Source: Pseudomonas benzenivorans (GTDB lineage Bacteria; Pseudomonadota; Gammaproteobacteria; Pseudomonadales; Pseudomonadaceae). From it: a stretch of 64,000 nucleotides of DNA. A model generated the notes under the pieces. It saw only the letters and a list, made by a program, of their open reading frames with translations. It made no database searches and was not told the origin of the DNA. Location: positions 4,340,001 to 4,404,000 of the forward strand of contig NZ_CP137892.1 of assembly GCF_033547155.1 (NCBI RefSeq), read 5' to 3'. The first letter of the stretch is position 1. Every line of letters begins with the position of its first letter. Below are positions 1 to 8,404 of the stretch, in pieces. The position numbers and the translations under genes are program-made.

Positions 1-67
1 CGCCATCCTCGTCCGCGACGGCCAGCAGCGGCAGCAGGGCCAGGGCCAGCAGCAGGGCCCGGCTCAT
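1..67 (-). CDS. secreted protein of unknown function, N-terminus only (runs off the window)
   Basis: Only 22 codons are visible. They begin at an ATG whose first bases overlap the stop of the upstream TVP38/oxidoreductase gene in an ATGA arrangement, so it is the next cistron of the same leftward operon. The visible residues form a typical signal peptide: Met-Ser-Arg, then a run of Leu/Ala, then Ala-Val-Ala before an acidic stretch (Asp-Glu-Asp-Gly). Nothing of the mature protein is in the window, so the function cannot be stated. The product is inferred to be periplasmic or outer-membrane. Confidence 0.6.
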   Translation of the reverse strand, partial: MSRALLLALALLPLLAVADEDG

Positions 68-2205
68 CCCCGTCTCCAGCCGTGGAAACGCTCGACCCAG
101 CGCAGCAGGGCCTGGGGCGCATGGGCGCGCTTCCACTCGCCGGCCGCGTACTTGTTGGCCTCGGCCAGGGTCGGGTAGCTGTGGATGGTGCCGAGGATCT
201 TGTTCAGGCCGAGCTCGTGCTTCATCGCCAGCACGTATTCGGCCAGCAGTTCGCCGGCCTGCTCGCCGACGATGCTGACGCCGAGGATGCGGTCCTTGCC
301 CGGCGCGGTGAGCACCTTGACGAAGCCGTGAGCGGCCTCGTCGGCGATGGCCCGGTCGAGGTCGTCGATGCCATAGCGGGTGACCTCGTAGGCCACCCCC
401 TGCTGCCGCGCCTCGCCCTCGGAGAGACCCACCCGCGCCACTTCCGGCGCGGTGAAGGTGCAATAGGGGATCACCCGGTAGTCCGCCTTGAAGCGCTTGA
501 AGGGGCCGAACAGCGCGTTGACCGCGGCGTACCAGGCCTGGTGCGCGGCGACATGGGTGAACTGGTAGGGGCCGGTGACATCGCCCACCGCGTAGATGTT
601 GGGAAAGCGCGTGGCCAGGTACTCGTCGGTCTCCAGGGTGCCGTTGTCGCGCAGCCTCAGGCCCAGTTCCTCGACCCCGTAGCCGCTGACGTTGGCCACC
701 CGGCCGAGGGCCAGCAGCAGGCAGTCGAAGGCGATGGTCACCTGCTCGCCGGTGTCCAGGCGGCGGGCCACCATGCGCTGCTCGCCGTCGACCAGCTCGA
801 AGCGCTCGGCCTGGTGCTGCAGGCGCACGTCGACGCCATCGGCCTGCAGGCTGGCCAGCAGCGCCGCGCTGGCGTCGTCGTCCTCGCGCGGCAGCAGGCG
901 CTCGGCCATCTCCACCTGGATCACCTGGCTGCCGAGGCGCTGGAAGGCCTGGGCCAGCTCGCAGCCGATCGGCCCGCCGCCCAGCACCAGCAGCCAACGC
1001 GGTCGCTCGCGCAGGGTCCAGATGCTGTCGGAGGTGTAGGCCTGCACCTGCTCCAGGCCGGGGATCTTCGGCACCAGCGGACGCGCCCCGGCGGCGATGA
1101 TCAGGTTGCGGCTGCTCAGGGTCTCGCCGCCCACCTCCACCGTCCAGGGCGAGGTGATCCTCGCCTCGCCCTCGATCACCTCGACCCCCAGGCCGGTGTA
1201 ACGCTCCACCGAGTCGTGCGGGGCGATGTCGCCTATGACCCGCTGCACGCGCTGCATCACCGCGGCGAAATCCACCTCGCCGCTCACCCCGCGCAGGCCC
1301 AGGGCCTCGCCCTTCCGCAACTCGTGGGCCAGCTTGGCCGAACGCAGCAGCGCCTTGGACGGCACGCAGCCAGTGTTCAGGCAGTCGCCGCCCATCTGGT
1401 GCTTCTCCACCAGGCCGACCCTGGCCTTCACCGCGGCGGCGATATAGGCGCTGACCAGGCCGCCGGCGCCGGCGCCGATCACCAGCAGGTTGCGCTGGAA
1501 ACGCTTGGGCTTTTTCCAGCCGGCGTAGACCCGGCGCGCCTCGAGCAGCTCCAGCAGCTTGCGCGCCAGCAGCGGGAACAGGCCGAGCAGGACGAAGGCG
1601 CCGAGCAGCCCCGGCGAGAGGATGCCGCCCAGGGTCTCGAGCTGGCCCAGTTCGCGGCCGGCGTTCACGTAAACCAGGGTGCCCGGCAGCATGCCGACCT
1701 GGCTGACCCACCAGAAGGTGCGCAGCGGCAGGCGGGTCAGGCCCATGGCCAGGTTGATCAGGAAGAACGGGAACAGCGGCACCAGGCGCAGGGCGAACAG
1801 GTAGAAGGGCCCCTCGCGCTCGATGCCGGCGTCGATGCTGGCCAGGCGCCGGCCGAAGCGACCCTGCACCCAGTCGCGCAGCACGAAGCGGCTGCTGAGC
1901 ATGGCCAGGCTGGCGCCCAGGGTGGAGGCGAAGGACACCAGGATGAACCCCTGCAACAGGCCGAACAGGGCGCCGGCCAGCAGGGTCATCAGCGCCGCGC
2001 CGGGCAGCGACAGGGCGGTGACCGCGACATAGGCGAGGAAGAACAGCCCGGCGGCCTGCCAGGGACTGGCCGCGACCTGGGCATTCAGCGCCGCCTGCTG
2101 GGCCTTGAGCGCCTCCAGGCTGAGGTACTGGCCGAGGTCGAAGGCGAAGAACGCGGCGATCAGGCCGAGGATGACCGCGACCAGCAATAATTTACGCGGG
2201 TTCAT
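64..2205 (-). CDS. TVP38/TMEM64 membrane domain fused to FAD-dependent pyridine nucleotide-disulfide oxidoreductase
   Basis: A 713-residue two-part protein. Residues about 1-235 are a TVP38/TMEM64 (DedA-like) integral membrane domain with several hydrophobic helices and a Phe-Leu-Pro-Phe-type segment. Residues about 240-713 are a class I FAD/NAD(P) disulfide oxidoreductase related to dihydrolipoamide dehydrogenase and mercuric reductase. Visible motifs are the FAD-binding GAGAGGLVSAY, the redox-active GGDCLNTGCVPSK, a second Rossmann motif GGGPIGCELA, the YAVGDV motif and a C-terminal dimerisation domain with HSYPTLAEA. Longer upstream extensions are rejected because the ATG at 2205 has a GGAG about 10 nt upstream and overlaps the preceding stop (ATGA). 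The membrane half suggests the reductase sits at the inner membrane. Its electron acceptor is unknown; the link to ArsS downstream products is inference from operon context. Confidence 0.9.
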   Translation of the reverse strand: MNPRKLLLVAVILGLIAAFFAFDLGQYLSLEALKAQQAALNAQVAASPWQAAGLFFLAYVAVTALSLPGAALMTLLAGALFGLLQGFILVSFASTLGASLAMLSSRFVLRDWVQGRFGRRLASIDAGIEREGPFYLFALRLVPLFPFFLINLAMGLTRLPLRTFWWVSQVGMLPGTLVYVNAGRELGQLETLGGILSPGLLGAFVLLGLFPLLARKLLELLEARRVYAGWKKPKRFQRNLLVIGAGAGGLVSAYIAAAVKARVGLVEKHQMGGDCLNTGCVPSKALLRSAKLAHELRKGEALGLRGVSGEVDFAAVMQRVQRVIGDIAPHDSVERYTGLGVEVIEGEARITSPWTVEVGGETLSSRNLIIAAGARPLVPKIPGLEQVQAYTSDSIWTLRERPRWLLVLGGGPIGCELAQAFQRLGSQVIQVEMAERLLPREDDDASAALLASLQADGVDVRLQHQAERFELVDGEQRMVARRLDTGEQVTIAFDCLLLALGRVANVSGYGVEELGLRLRDNGTLETDEYLATRFPNIYAVGDVTGPYQFTHVAAHQAWYAAVNALFGPFKRFKADYRVIPYCTFTAPEVARVGLSEGEARQQGVAYEVTRYGIDDLDRAIADEAAHGFVKVLTAPGKDRILGVSIVGEQAGELLAEYVLAMKHELGLNKILGTIHSYPTLAEANKYAAGEWKRAHAPQALLRWVERFHGWRRG

Positions 2206-3167
2206 GGATTCGGCGCCTCCAGTGCGCAGGAACGGTGACACGGGGAGAAGCCGCCGAGCAGGGCCGCCGCGGGCGGCTCCAGGCCGACGCCCAGCACCCG
2301 CGCGCGATAGGACAGCGCCGCCGGGCTGCCCGCCGGCCACTGGCGGTCGAACTCGGCGACAAAGGCGTCGTGGTCATAGTGCAGCGCCAGCGCCTCGATA
2401 AACAGGCCATCACGCTCGCAGCGGTACAGCGCCTGCGGATGCGGGCGGGTGGCGATGCGGCTGAGCAGGCCGTAACGACCGTCGGCGAAGTTCGGCAGGC
2501 CGGCGGCGCCGTTGTTGATCAGCGCGCCGTTGGCCAGGTCGAGGGCCACCGCGGCGCAGGTGTGACTGGTCGCCAGCACCTGCACCCCGCTGGCGGCGAA
2601 CCAGGCATCCAGCTGCTGCCGGCGCGCCGGTTCGGCCAGGGCCTCACGGGCGCAATCCCAACCGGCCAGGGAACGCTCGTCGCCGTGGCTGATGGCCACG
2701 CGCCGGCCGCCGACACCGACCAGCACACAGGGCGGCCGTGCCGCCAGACGTGCGGCCATTCCCGGCAGGCCCTGCACGGTTTCCTGCAGGGTGCGCTGGA
2801 TGGCGTTGGAGCGCGCCACCACGGCGTCATCCACGCTCATCGGGTAGGCGCAGCCGCAACCGGCGCCGCTGTCGGCGCCGCGACCCAGCTCGGTCTCGAC
2901 GTTGCCGCGCAGGGCCAGATGGCCGGCCAGGCCCTGTTCCACGACCCGAAACAGCGCCGGCTCGCGGTCGAACCAGTGGGCATCGCCGTTGAACACCGCC
3001 CGCGCCCCCGGCTCGTCGGCCAGCAGGCGCTGCAGGGCGGCCAGGGCCTGGCGGTTGCCGTACAGGCCGCCGACCACATAGAGGCTGTCGCACTCGAACA
3101 GCGGCGCGCCGGCGAAGGCCTCGCGCGGCAGGCGGTAGTCCAGCGGGCAGTCGCGCCCGGCGCGCAT
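2202..3167 (-). CDS. metallophosphoesterase-fold protein with altered metal-site motifs
   Basis: A 321-residue protein with the motif order of calcineurin-like metallophosphoesterases, in degenerate form. The usual first GDxHG block reads VVGGLYGN. The second (GDxxDRG) reads NGDAHWFD. The GNHE block reads RGNVE. Then come SHGDE, a TSHTC block in place of GHTH, and INNGAAG near the C-terminus. The first-motif aspartate and histidine are missing, so the metal site is probably remodelled or activity is reduced. The start ATG at 3167 overlaps the stop of the preceding mini-gene (TGATG), and its own stop overlaps the next start (ATGA), which argues for translational coupling in the arsS operon. 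The substrate is unknown; a phosphorylated arsenic-sugar intermediate is only a speculation from context. Confidence 0.75.
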   Translation of the reverse strand: MRAGRDCPLDYRLPREAFAGAPLFECDSLYVVGGLYGNRQALAALQRLLADEPGARAVFNGDAHWFDREPALFRVVEQGLAGHLALRGNVETELGRGADSGAGCGCAYPMSVDDAVVARSNAIQRTLQETVQGLPGMAARLAARPPCVLVGVGGRRVAISHGDERSLAGWDCAREALAEPARRQQLDAWFAASGVQVLATSHTCAAVALDLANGALINNGAAGLPNFADGRYGLLSRIATRPHPQALYRCERDGLFIEALALHYDHDAFVAEFDRQWPAGSPAALSYRARVLGVGLEPPAAALLGGFSPCHRSCALEAPNP

Positions 3168-3253
3168 CAACCGCGCCCCCGCCACCAGCCGGGCAGCAGA
3201 TAGCCCAGCACACACAGGCCGAGGCCGTAGAGCATGGAGTTGCCCAGCCGCAT
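3167..3253 (-). CDS. 28-residue membrane mini-protein resembling the symporter C-terminus
   Basis: This small frame fills the gap between the symporter stop and the metallophosphoesterase start exactly. Its ATG overlaps the symporter stop (TGATG) and its TGA overlaps the next ATG (TGATG). The peptide is one hydrophobic helix followed by an Arg-rich tail. Over 21 aligned residues it matches the last residues of the symporter at 16 positions (shared LYGL, LGYLLPG and RGR). It therefore looks like a tandem copy of the last helix of that gene. It may be a genuine small membrane protein, or the remnant of a duplicated symporter that survives because it keeps ribosomes coupled. No separate Shine-Dalgarno is evident. 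Confidence 0.4.
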   Translation of the reverse strand: MRLGNSMLYGLGLCVLGYLLPGWWRGRG

Positions 3254-4632
3254 CAGCTGCGCCCTCGCATCAGGCCCGGCAGCAGATAGCCCAGGGTGCA
3301 CAGCAGCAGGCCGTAGAGGTTGGTACCCAGCAGCAGGGCGTACTTGCCCTCGCCTATGGCCCAAGCCTGGGGAATCCAGCCCAGGGTCAGGGCCAGGCCC
3401 AGGCCCAGGCCGGTCCAGAAGCTCAGGTGGAAGCCCAGCCGGGTCGGGCGCACCAGGCCGTGGAGGATGAACACCGGCGCCAGGCCGATGACCATGGTGC
3501 CGCTGATGGTGGTGGCCTTGAGGATGTCGGTGCCGGCGATCATCGGCAGGTTGCCGAGCAGGGCGAACAGCACCATCACCGCCATGCCCACGCCGATGGC
3601 CTTCTGTCCCAGGTCGCGGCCGGCCAGCAGCGGCAGCTCGCGCCCGGCCAGCTTGGCCAGGCTGGAGAAGGTCGAGTCCAGGGTCGAGCCGGCGGCCGAG
3701 ACCATCACCACGGTCATCACCAGCAGCGCGCCGATGCCCAGGCTCTTGGCCAGGGCCGCCGGCACGTTGTCCGAGGCGGCGATGCCGCTCAGCTGGGCAT
3801 GTACGCCGATCAGGCTGAAGGCGAGGATGGCGAAGAAGCCCAGCACCCCGGCGACGATAAAGGAGCGGCGCATGGTGCGCTCCTCGCTGATGAAGCCACG
3901 GTCGGTCAGCACCGGGTCGTGGAAGCCGTAGCTGAAGATCTGCAGGCCGGCGACCAGCAGCAGGTCGACGCCGGCGTCCAGGGCCCAGTGGCTGGTGCTG
4001 GCCAGCTCGGCCGGCGAATGCTGCGGCAGCACCAGGCCCAGCACCCAGACCAGGGCGACGAGGAAGATCGCCGCCTGCGCCGCGTCGGTGAGGATCGAGC
4101 TGCGCAGGCCACCGCGCAGGCTGTAGGCCAGGGTCACGGCGGTGAACAGCAGGGCGGCGCCGATGAACTCGGCGCTGCCGGAGTCGCCGTAGTAGCCGCC
4201 GACCACCGCGGTGTTGCTCCACACCTCGTTGAACAGGCGAATCAGGATGGCCGCGGAGAAGGCCAGGGCGGCGCCGCGGCCGTAGTGGCTGCTGAGAAAA
4301 CTGACCAGGCCGCTGGCGGCGAAGCGCCGACGCAGGCGGTAGATCACCAGGCCGGTGAGTGGGATCGACAGCCAGTAGGTGGCGTAGGCCAGGCCGCCGA
4401 CCAGGCCGTAGCTGGCCCCCAGGTTGGCGGCGTTGGTCACCGATTTGGCGAAGATCCAGCTGATGAAGATGCTCGAGGTCAGCAGCCAGGGCGCCGCGCT
4501 GCGGCCCTGGCCGTCCTCGCCGTTGAAGAAGCCGCCGAGGGTCACGGCCCGCGGCGCCAGGGCCAGCATCAGCACCCCGTAGGCCAGCAGAAAGCCCCAG
4601 AAGAACAGCCCGATCACGCTGTTTCCGTCCAT
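3253..4632 (-). CDS. sodium:solute symporter (SSS family)
   Basis: A 459-residue polytopic inner-membrane protein with about a dozen hydrophobic segments. It shows typical SSS-family features: an N-terminal helix pair, the SWIFAKSVTNAANLGASYG segment, a SLRGGLRSSILTD stretch and the AAGSTLDSTFSSL motif that in this family contributes to the Na+ site. It starts 10 bases after the ArsS stop in the same leftward operon and its stop overlaps the mini-gene. The substrate cannot be read from the sequence. Given its neighbours, uptake or release of an arsenosugar precursor or product is a reasonable guess, but a generic organic solute is equally possible. Confidence 0.85.
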   Translation of the reverse strand: MDGNSVIGLFFWGFLLAYGVLMLALAPRAVTLGGFFNGEDGQGRSAAPWLLTSSIFISWIFAKSVTNAANLGASYGLVGGLAYATYWLSIPLTGLVIYRLRRRFAASGLVSFLSSHYGRGAALAFSAAILIRLFNEVWSNTAVVGGYYGDSGSAEFIGAALLFTAVTLAYSLRGGLRSSILTDAAQAAIFLVALVWVLGLVLPQHSPAELASTSHWALDAGVDLLLVAGLQIFSYGFHDPVLTDRGFISEERTMRRSFIVAGVLGFFAILAFSLIGVHAQLSGIAASDNVPAALAKSLGIGALLVMTVVMVSAAGSTLDSTFSSLAKLAGRELPLLAGRDLGQKAIGVGMAVMVLFALLGNLPMIAGTDILKATTISGTMVIGLAPVFILHGLVRPTRLGFHLSFWTGLGLGLALTLGWIPQAWAIGEGKYALLLGTNLYGLLLCTLGYLLPGLMRGRS

Positions 4633-4642
4633 GTGTCAGTCC

Positions 4643-5620
<978 letters not shown>

Positions 5621-5759
5621 GGGTAACTCCTTGGCAAATATGAACTATAGAGGAGGCTCCGGCGCTTTTGTTACAAGCCGCCCCGGTCACGCTGCTTTGT
5701 TATACGAGGATTGTACTAACGGGCAGCATTGAGCCGGCCACTCGCCAAGGAGGTCGTCC

Positions 5760-6194
5760 ATGGGACGCCTGAGCCTGTTCTTTCTCGCCGGTTTCCTCGC
5801 CGTGCCCTGCTTCCACCAGCCACTGCTGGGCCTGCTGCACGCCCACGGCGTGGTGCCGTTCGCCCCGTTCAGCGTCCAGGCCACCTGGCCACTGGGGCTG
5901 CCGGCCTGGCTGTCGGCGGCATTCTGGGGCGGTGTCTGGGGCATGCTGATGCTCGGCCTGCTGCGCTGGCAGCCGGGAACGCCGCAGCCCTGGCTCAAGG
6001 CCCTGCTGTTCGGCGGCATCGCCCTGACCGGCGTGGCGCTGCTGCTGGTGTTTCCGCTCAAGGGCCTGGGCTTCGATCTGCGCCAGCTGCCGGGGCGCTT
6101 CCTGATCGGCTTCCTGCTCAACGGCGCCTGGGGCGTCGGCACCCTGGTCTTCGCCCGCAGCCTGTTCGGCCAGCCCGTGCCAGGCCGGCCCTAG
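5760..6194 (+). CDS. small integral membrane protein, function unknown
   Basis: A 144-residue protein with about four hydrophobic helices and short polar loops, preceded by a strong AAGGAGG at 5747-5753, 6 nt before the ATG. It is transcribed away from arsS, so the 139-base gap to 5620 probably contains divergent promoters. I do not recognise a named family with certainty; it resembles conserved hypothetical membrane proteins common in Pseudomonas. There is no signal peptide distinct from the first helix. Whether it works with the arsS operon is unknown. Confidence 0.8.
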   Translation: MGRLSLFFLAGFLAVPCFHQPLLGLLHAHGVVPFAPFSVQATWPLGLPAWLSAAFWGGVWGMLMLGLLRWQPGTPQPWLKALLFGGIALTGVALLLVFPLKGLGFDLRQLPGRFLIGFLLNGAWGVGTLVFARSLFGQPVPGRP

Positions 6195-6247
6195 GCCGGC
6201 GGCAGGCGCAGCAGCAGCTCGGGGCCCATCGACCAGGCGGGCAAGGG

Positions 6248-6273
6248 ATAAAAAAGACCCGCCGTAGCGGGTC
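6248..6273 (-). terminator. rho-independent terminator downstream of the AhpD-like gene
   Basis: A perfect 7-bp stem GACCCGC/GCGGGTC (6256-6262 and 6267-6273) with a 4-base loop is followed, on the minus strand, by a run of six T (6255-6250). It lies 55 bases beyond the AhpD-like stop. Confidence 0.85.
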
Positions 6274-6327
6274 CCGCTCTGCGCGGCCGCAGAGCAGCGC
6301 GTCGACAGCCGCGGCGTGACGCATGCC

Positions 6328-6765
6328 TTATTCGGGCGCCAGGGCAAAGCCCACCCCGAAGCGGTTCCAGGCATTGATGGTGCCGATGGCCAGGGTCAGG
6401 TCGACCACTTCCTTATCGGTAAAGTGCTCGCGCAGGGCCTCGAACTGCGCCTGCGGTGCCCCCTGCTCGGCCAGCAGCGTCAGGCTCTCGGTCCAGGCCA
6501 GGGCGGCGCGCTCGCGCGGCGTGAAGAAGCCGGTGTCGCGCCACACGCTCAGGCACTGCAGGCGCTGCTCGGTTTCCCCGGCGCGGCGCGCGTCATTGCC
6601 ATGCATGTTCACGCAAAAGGCGCAGCCGTTGAGCTGCGAGGCGCGCAGGCGCAGCAGTTCCAGCAGGGACAATTCCAGGCCGGACGTCTCCAGGGCCCGC
6701 TCCAGGCCGAGCATCGCTTCGTAGGCCGCCGGGGACTGCTTGTACCAGTCGATACGGGCGCTCAT
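6328..6765 (-). CDS. carboxymuconolactone decarboxylase / AhpD-like family protein
   Basis: A 145-residue, mostly helical protein of the CMD/AhpD superfamily. The hallmark Cys-x2-Cys-x3-His appears as CAFCVNMH in the context of an upstream Glu-rich helix (LLELLRLRASQLNGCAF). In AhpD these cysteines give alkylhydroperoxide reductase activity, so a peroxidatic or disulfide-reducing role is likely; the physiological substrate is not known. It is divergent from the MocR-type regulator at 6879, with a 113-base shared intergenic region. That makes it the most obvious target of that regulator (inference). A terminator follows. Confidence 0.88.
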   Translation of the reverse strand: MSARIDWYKQSPAAYEAMLGLERALETSGLELSLLELLRLRASQLNGCAFCVNMHGNDARRAGETEQRLQCLSVWRDTGFFTPRERAALAWTESLTLLAEQGAPQAQFEALREHFTDKEVVDLTLAIGTINAWNRFGVGFALAPE

Positions 6766-6878
6766 GGTCTATTCCTCTTCGTTCCTGGGCTCGCCCCTTG
6801 CGAACCATGGCGTTACTCTAAGTCGCGCTTTGGCCCCGACGAATAGCCAATTATTAGATTTTTCAGGTAGCCATTTCC

Positions 6879-8300
6879 GTGGAACTGCACCTCGCCCTTG
6901 ACGGCCGCCAGGACCTCGCCGGCCAGCTCTACCGGCAGCTGCGCGCGGCCATACTCGACGGCCGCCTGGCGGCGGGCGATCGTCTGCCATCGATGCGCTT
7001 TCTCGCCGAACGCCTGGCGGTGTCGCGCAAGACCGTCGGCGAGGCCTACGAGCGGCTGGTCGCCGAGGGCTTTCTGCAGGCCAGGGTCGGCAGCGGCACC
7101 TATGTCAGCAGCCAGCTGGCGCCGGTCGAGCACCCACCCATGCCGACGGCGGCCCTGCAGGCCAACCCGCGCTGGCGAGCCATCGCCGCCGGCTGGCGCA
7201 TGCCCGCGCATCGGCCGGCCCGCTACAGCTTCGCCGGCGGCACCCCCGATAAGCGCCGCTTCCCCTTCGACGCCTGGCGCACCTGTCTGCAGCGCGCCCT
7301 GCGCTTGCAGGCGCGCAGCCCGGCCTTCTATGCCGAGGCCCTCGGCAACCCGGAGCTGCGCCTGGCGATCTCGCGCTACCTGGCAATCAACCGGGCGGTG
7401 CGCTGCCACTGGCAGGACATCCTGGTCAGCCAGGGCGCGCAGCAGGCCATCGACCTGCTGGCGCGGGTGATGCTGACGCCGGGCGACCTGGCCGTCGTCG
7501 AGGAACCCGGCTATCCACCCGCCCGCCTGGCCTTCGAGGCCGCCGGCGCCCGCGTGCTCGGTGTACCGGTGGACCGCGAAGGGCTGCGCGTGGACTGCCT
7601 GCCGGAGCAGGCCAAGCTGGTCTACGTGACGCCTTCGCACCAGTTTCCGCTGGGCCAGCCGATGAGCCTGCCCCGCCGCCTGGCGCTGCTGGAGTGGGCG
7701 CGCCGTCGCCAGGCGCTGATCATCGAAGACGACTACGACGGCGAGTACCGCTTCGACGGGAGGCCACTGGAGTCTCTGCAGAGCCTCGACCGCGAAGGCC
7801 GCGTCGCCTATATCGGCACCTTCTCCAAGACCCTGTTCCCCGAGTTGCGCCTGGGCTACCTGTTGATGCCCGCCGCCCTGCGCGGCGAACTCACGGTCGC
7901 CAAGCAACTGGCCGACCAGCACAGCGAGAGCCTGCAACAGCTGGCGCTGGCGCACTTCATCGGCAGCGGCGCCTTCGCCCAGCACACGCGGCGCCTGCAG
8001 CGCGAGTACGCCCGGCGGCGTCAGCTGCTGCTGCGCCGGCTCGCGGGCGATCTGGCGCCCTGGCTGGAGGCCTTGCCGGCAGTGGCCGGCATACACCTGG
8101 CCGCACGCCTGCGCCAGCCGCTGGACTGCACCCGGCTGTGCGCACAGCTGGCCGAGCGCGGCGTGCTGCTGCTCGACCTCGCCCCCTTCTACGCCGAGGG
8201 TCCCGGCATGCCGGGGCTGCTGTTCGGCTTCGGCGCCATCGAAGCGCAGGACATCGACCCGGCGCTGGATATTCTGCACGAGCTGTTACGCCAGCATTGA
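6879..8300 (+). CDS. MocR/PdxR-type transcriptional regulator (GntR HTH plus aminotransferase domain)
   Basis: A 473-residue fusion. An N-terminal winged helix of the GntR type (about residues 10-78, with AGDRLPSMRFLAERL and SRKTVGEAY) joins a fold-type I aminotransferase-like domain (about 100-470). PLP-binding features are present: IIEDDYDGEYRF, and the Schiff-base lysine in GTFSKTLFPELRLGY. MocR regulators sense PLP-bound ligands and usually act on a divergent or nearby gene. The start is a GTG preceded by CAGGTAG. The divergent AhpD-like gene and the downstream, convergent gabT are both candidate targets. GabR, a member of this family, controls gabT in other bacteria, but here gabD-gabT is 2 kb away and convergent. 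Confidence 0.88.
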   Translation: MELHLALDGRQDLAGQLYRQLRAAILDGRLAAGDRLPSMRFLAERLAVSRKTVGEAYERLVAEGFLQARVGSGTYVSSQLAPVEHPPMPTAALQANPRWRAIAAGWRMPAHRPARYSFAGGTPDKRRFPFDAWRTCLQRALRLQARSPAFYAEALGNPELRLAISRYLAINRAVRCHWQDILVSQGAQQAIDLLARVMLTPGDLAVVEEPGYPPARLAFEAAGARVLGVPVDREGLRVDCLPEQAKLVYVTPSHQFPLGQPMSLPRRLALLEWARRRQALIIEDDYDGEYRFDGRPLESLQSLDREGRVAYIGTFSKTLFPELRLGYLLMPAALRGELTVAKQLADQHSESLQQLALAHFIGSGAFAQHTRRLQREYARRRQLLLRRLAGDLAPWLEALPAVAGIHLAARLRQPLDCTRLCAQLAERGVLLLDLAPFYAEGPGMPGLLFGFGAIEAQDIDPALDILHELLRQH

Positions 8301-8354
8301 ATGCGCCATGCCGCGCAGCACCGGCGTTCACCGGCCCCTGGGCTCATTGCGGGC

Positions 8355-8379
8355 AAAAAAAGACCCGCCGAAGCGGGTC
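8355..8379 (-). terminator. rho-independent terminator of the gabD-gabT operon
   Basis: Stem GACCCGC/GCGGGTC (8362-8368 and 8373-8379), loop CGAA, then seven T on the minus strand (8361-8355). It sits 26 bases past the gabT stop. It has the same stem as the terminator at 6256. Confidence 0.88.
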
Positions 8380-8404
8380 CAAGAAACGCCTGGTCTGGTG
8401 AGAT

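Noticed and set aside
82..2190. 702-codon frame on the plus strand opposite the TVP38-oxidoreductase gene
   Set aside because: A mirror of a GC-rich coding strand; Gln/His/Arg-rich translation, no ribosome site, no recognisable domain.
5641..5680. TATAGT as a -10 for arsS on the minus strand
   Set aside because: No -35 at an acceptable distance; the nearest TTGTAA is 21 bases away.
6766..6878. ACAGTT boxes of the DUF1127 type in the MocR/AhpD intergenic region
   Set aside because: I looked for the motif here to link the MocR regulator to the DUF1127 genes; it is absent.
6248..8379. Identical terminator stems at both ends of a 2.1-kb segment, suggesting a mobile cassette
   Set aside because: GACCCGC/GCGGGTC terminators are common in Pseudomonas; no target-site duplication or transposase is present.
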